Assembly: GCF_002993325.1 (NCBI RefSeq)
Contig: NZ_PVNO01000013.1
Span: forward strand, 1 to 64,000
Origin: Alteromonas gracilis
GTDB taxonomy: Bacteria > Pseudomonadota > Gammaproteobacteria > Enterobacterales > Alteromonadaceae
DNA length: 64,000 nucleotides
Direction of reading: 5' to 3'
The first letter of the stretch is position 1; every line of letters begins with the position of its first letter. Under the pieces are notes generated by a model, which saw only the letters and a list, made by a program, of their open reading frames with translations, made no database searches and was not told the origin of the DNA. Positions 63,319 to 64,000 of the stretch are shown here, piece after piece. The position numbers were made by a program, and so were the translations under genes.

Positions 63319-64000
63319 CAGACAGCCCTTGGTTTAATAAAAATTTATCGATGACATCGCGGCAGCGACGTTCAATTGACACATCAACGGCATTTTGAGT
63401 GGTAGTAATGTCACACCCACCGCGTTCCATAGCTGGCGCTTCAACAAGGTTCCAGCCTTTATTAGCCACTTCTTCATCGCTAAAATGGGACTTAACCAGC
63501 TCAATATCTTCAGGGTTCATGTGAATCTGATAGCTGGCTTGGTTGATAGGCAAGGCTTTGATTCCCTCACTCAACGCTTGAAGAATGACTTGTTGATTGG
63601 TACTGACTTCTGTCTTTATCACAGCTTTAGCTAGGGTAACTGCTAGTTTAACGAGCTGGTCCCGTGTGGTGTCGTTAGCCTGAGAAAGCGGTTCATGCAA
63701 TTTTTCAGCAAGTATTTGCCACACTTCTGCCTGCGTAGCCATCTGCTGACGTCCTTCGTCTAATCCCTGCTCCAGTCCCTCTGCATATCCTTGCTCTTTT
63801 CCTTCTGATAAACCAGCTTCGAGCCCTTCGCTTTTGCCTTCTTCAAAACCTTTTTCTTTGCCTTCCTGATACCCTTCATCATAAGCAGCTTGTCTGATAG
63901 CTTCGATTTCTTCAGCAGTAGGAGGTTTTATTTCCTCCTCGATTTCTGGGGGCTCGTATTTCCAATCTGAACGCTTATTAAGTGCGTTAGTGGGCTCGTT
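63311..64000 (-). CDS. fliH: Flagellar assembly protein FliH (5' end outside window)
   Basis: Regulator of the FliI ATPase; only the C-terminal 229 codons lie in the window. The frame is open from the last window base without a start codon, so the N-terminus lies beyond 64000. The visible part begins with an acidic/proline stretch. A glycine-repeat region follows (codons from about 63882 to 63755: EGYxxG/EGxxxG units such as [11 protein letters not shown]), typical of FliH GxxxG helices. The FliH/V-ATPase-E-like domain covers the rest. The internal ATG at 63742 is not the true start. Confidence 0.93.
   Translation of the reverse strand, partial: NEPTNALNKRSDWKYEPPEIEEEIKPPTAEEIEAIRQAAYDEGYQEGKEKGFEEGKSEGLEAGLSEGKEQGYAEGLEQGLDEGRQQMATQAEVWQILAEKLHEPLSQANDTTRDQLVKLAVTLAKAVIKTEVSTNQQVILQALSEGIKALPINQASYQIHMNPEDIELVKSHFSDEEVANKGWNLVEAPAMERGGCDITTTQNAVDVSIERRCRDVIDKFLLNQGLSDD

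Noticed and set aside
63311..63742. fliH starting at the internal ATG 63742
   Set aside because: The same frame stays open to the window end and encodes the GxxxG repeat region of FliH, so the true start is beyond 64000.

Overview
The window looks like chromosomal DNA of a marine gammaproteobacterium of the order Alteromonadales, most likely Alteromonas. The basis is the protein sequences together with gene order: pspABC/pspF next to sapABCDF, recX-alaS-csrA-tRNA(Ser)-tRNA(Arg)x2, and a polar-flagellum cluster running fliH to fliR, flhB, flhA, flhF, flhG, fliA, cheYZAB, parC, parP, cheW. Base composition is moderate. I see no prophage, CRISPR array or obvious genomic island. The only clear mobile element is a complete IS4-family insertion sequence at the left edge (1-1334). 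The species assignment is an inference from memory, not a search.

Left part (1.4-6.4 kb) is a phenylalanine/tyrosine breakdown region on the minus strand: phhA, a TyrR/PhhR-type regulator, fahA and maiA. TYR-box-like sites lie before phhA and tyrR, with a weaker one before fahA. From 6.4 to 14.6 kb lie the phage-shock operon pspABC, its divergent activator pspF, and sapABCDF running on from pspF. A minus-strand sodium-pumping oxaloacetate decarboxylase operon (oadGAB) and a thioesterase follow (14.8-18.7 kb). Then come two identical tRNA-Arg(ACG) genes, a tRNA-Ser(GCT), csrA, alaS and recX (18.8-23.3 kb).

The middle part (23.4-40.5 kb) holds several small modules. These are a FemAB-like acyltransferase overlapping an M13 metallopeptidase lipoprotein; a TonB-dependent receptor followed by a BetI-type repressor, with a perfect palindrome upstream; and a SulP transporter plus beta-carbonic anhydrase divergent from an OxyR-like LysR regulator that lacks the peroxidatic cysteine. 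The last is a methionine block: metR, then metA and a methionine synthase split into two genes by one in-frame amber codon, then a DUF938 methyltransferase and ppnP. A tandem array of MetJ-type boxes lies before metA.

The right part (40.6-64 kb) is one continuous minus-strand flagellar and chemotaxis region. It starts inside fliH, which is cut by the window end, and runs through the export apparatus and C-ring genes, the polar placement and number genes flhF/flhG, sigma-28, the core chemotaxis genes, and the polar array-positioning pair parC/parP. It ends with cheW and a DUF2802 membrane protein. Sigma-54-type promoters can be read before fliK and flhA, and another before pspA. CheA carries a three-fold repeated motif in its linker, which may be where ParP docks.

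I found no single clearly undescribed large system. The most interesting items are the amber-separated methionine synthase, the TonB receptor-BetI unit, the cysteine-lacking OxyR-like regulator beside the bicarbonate module, the SapD with altered ATPase motifs, the CheA repeats with ParC/ParP/DUF2802, and two intergenic inverted repeats.
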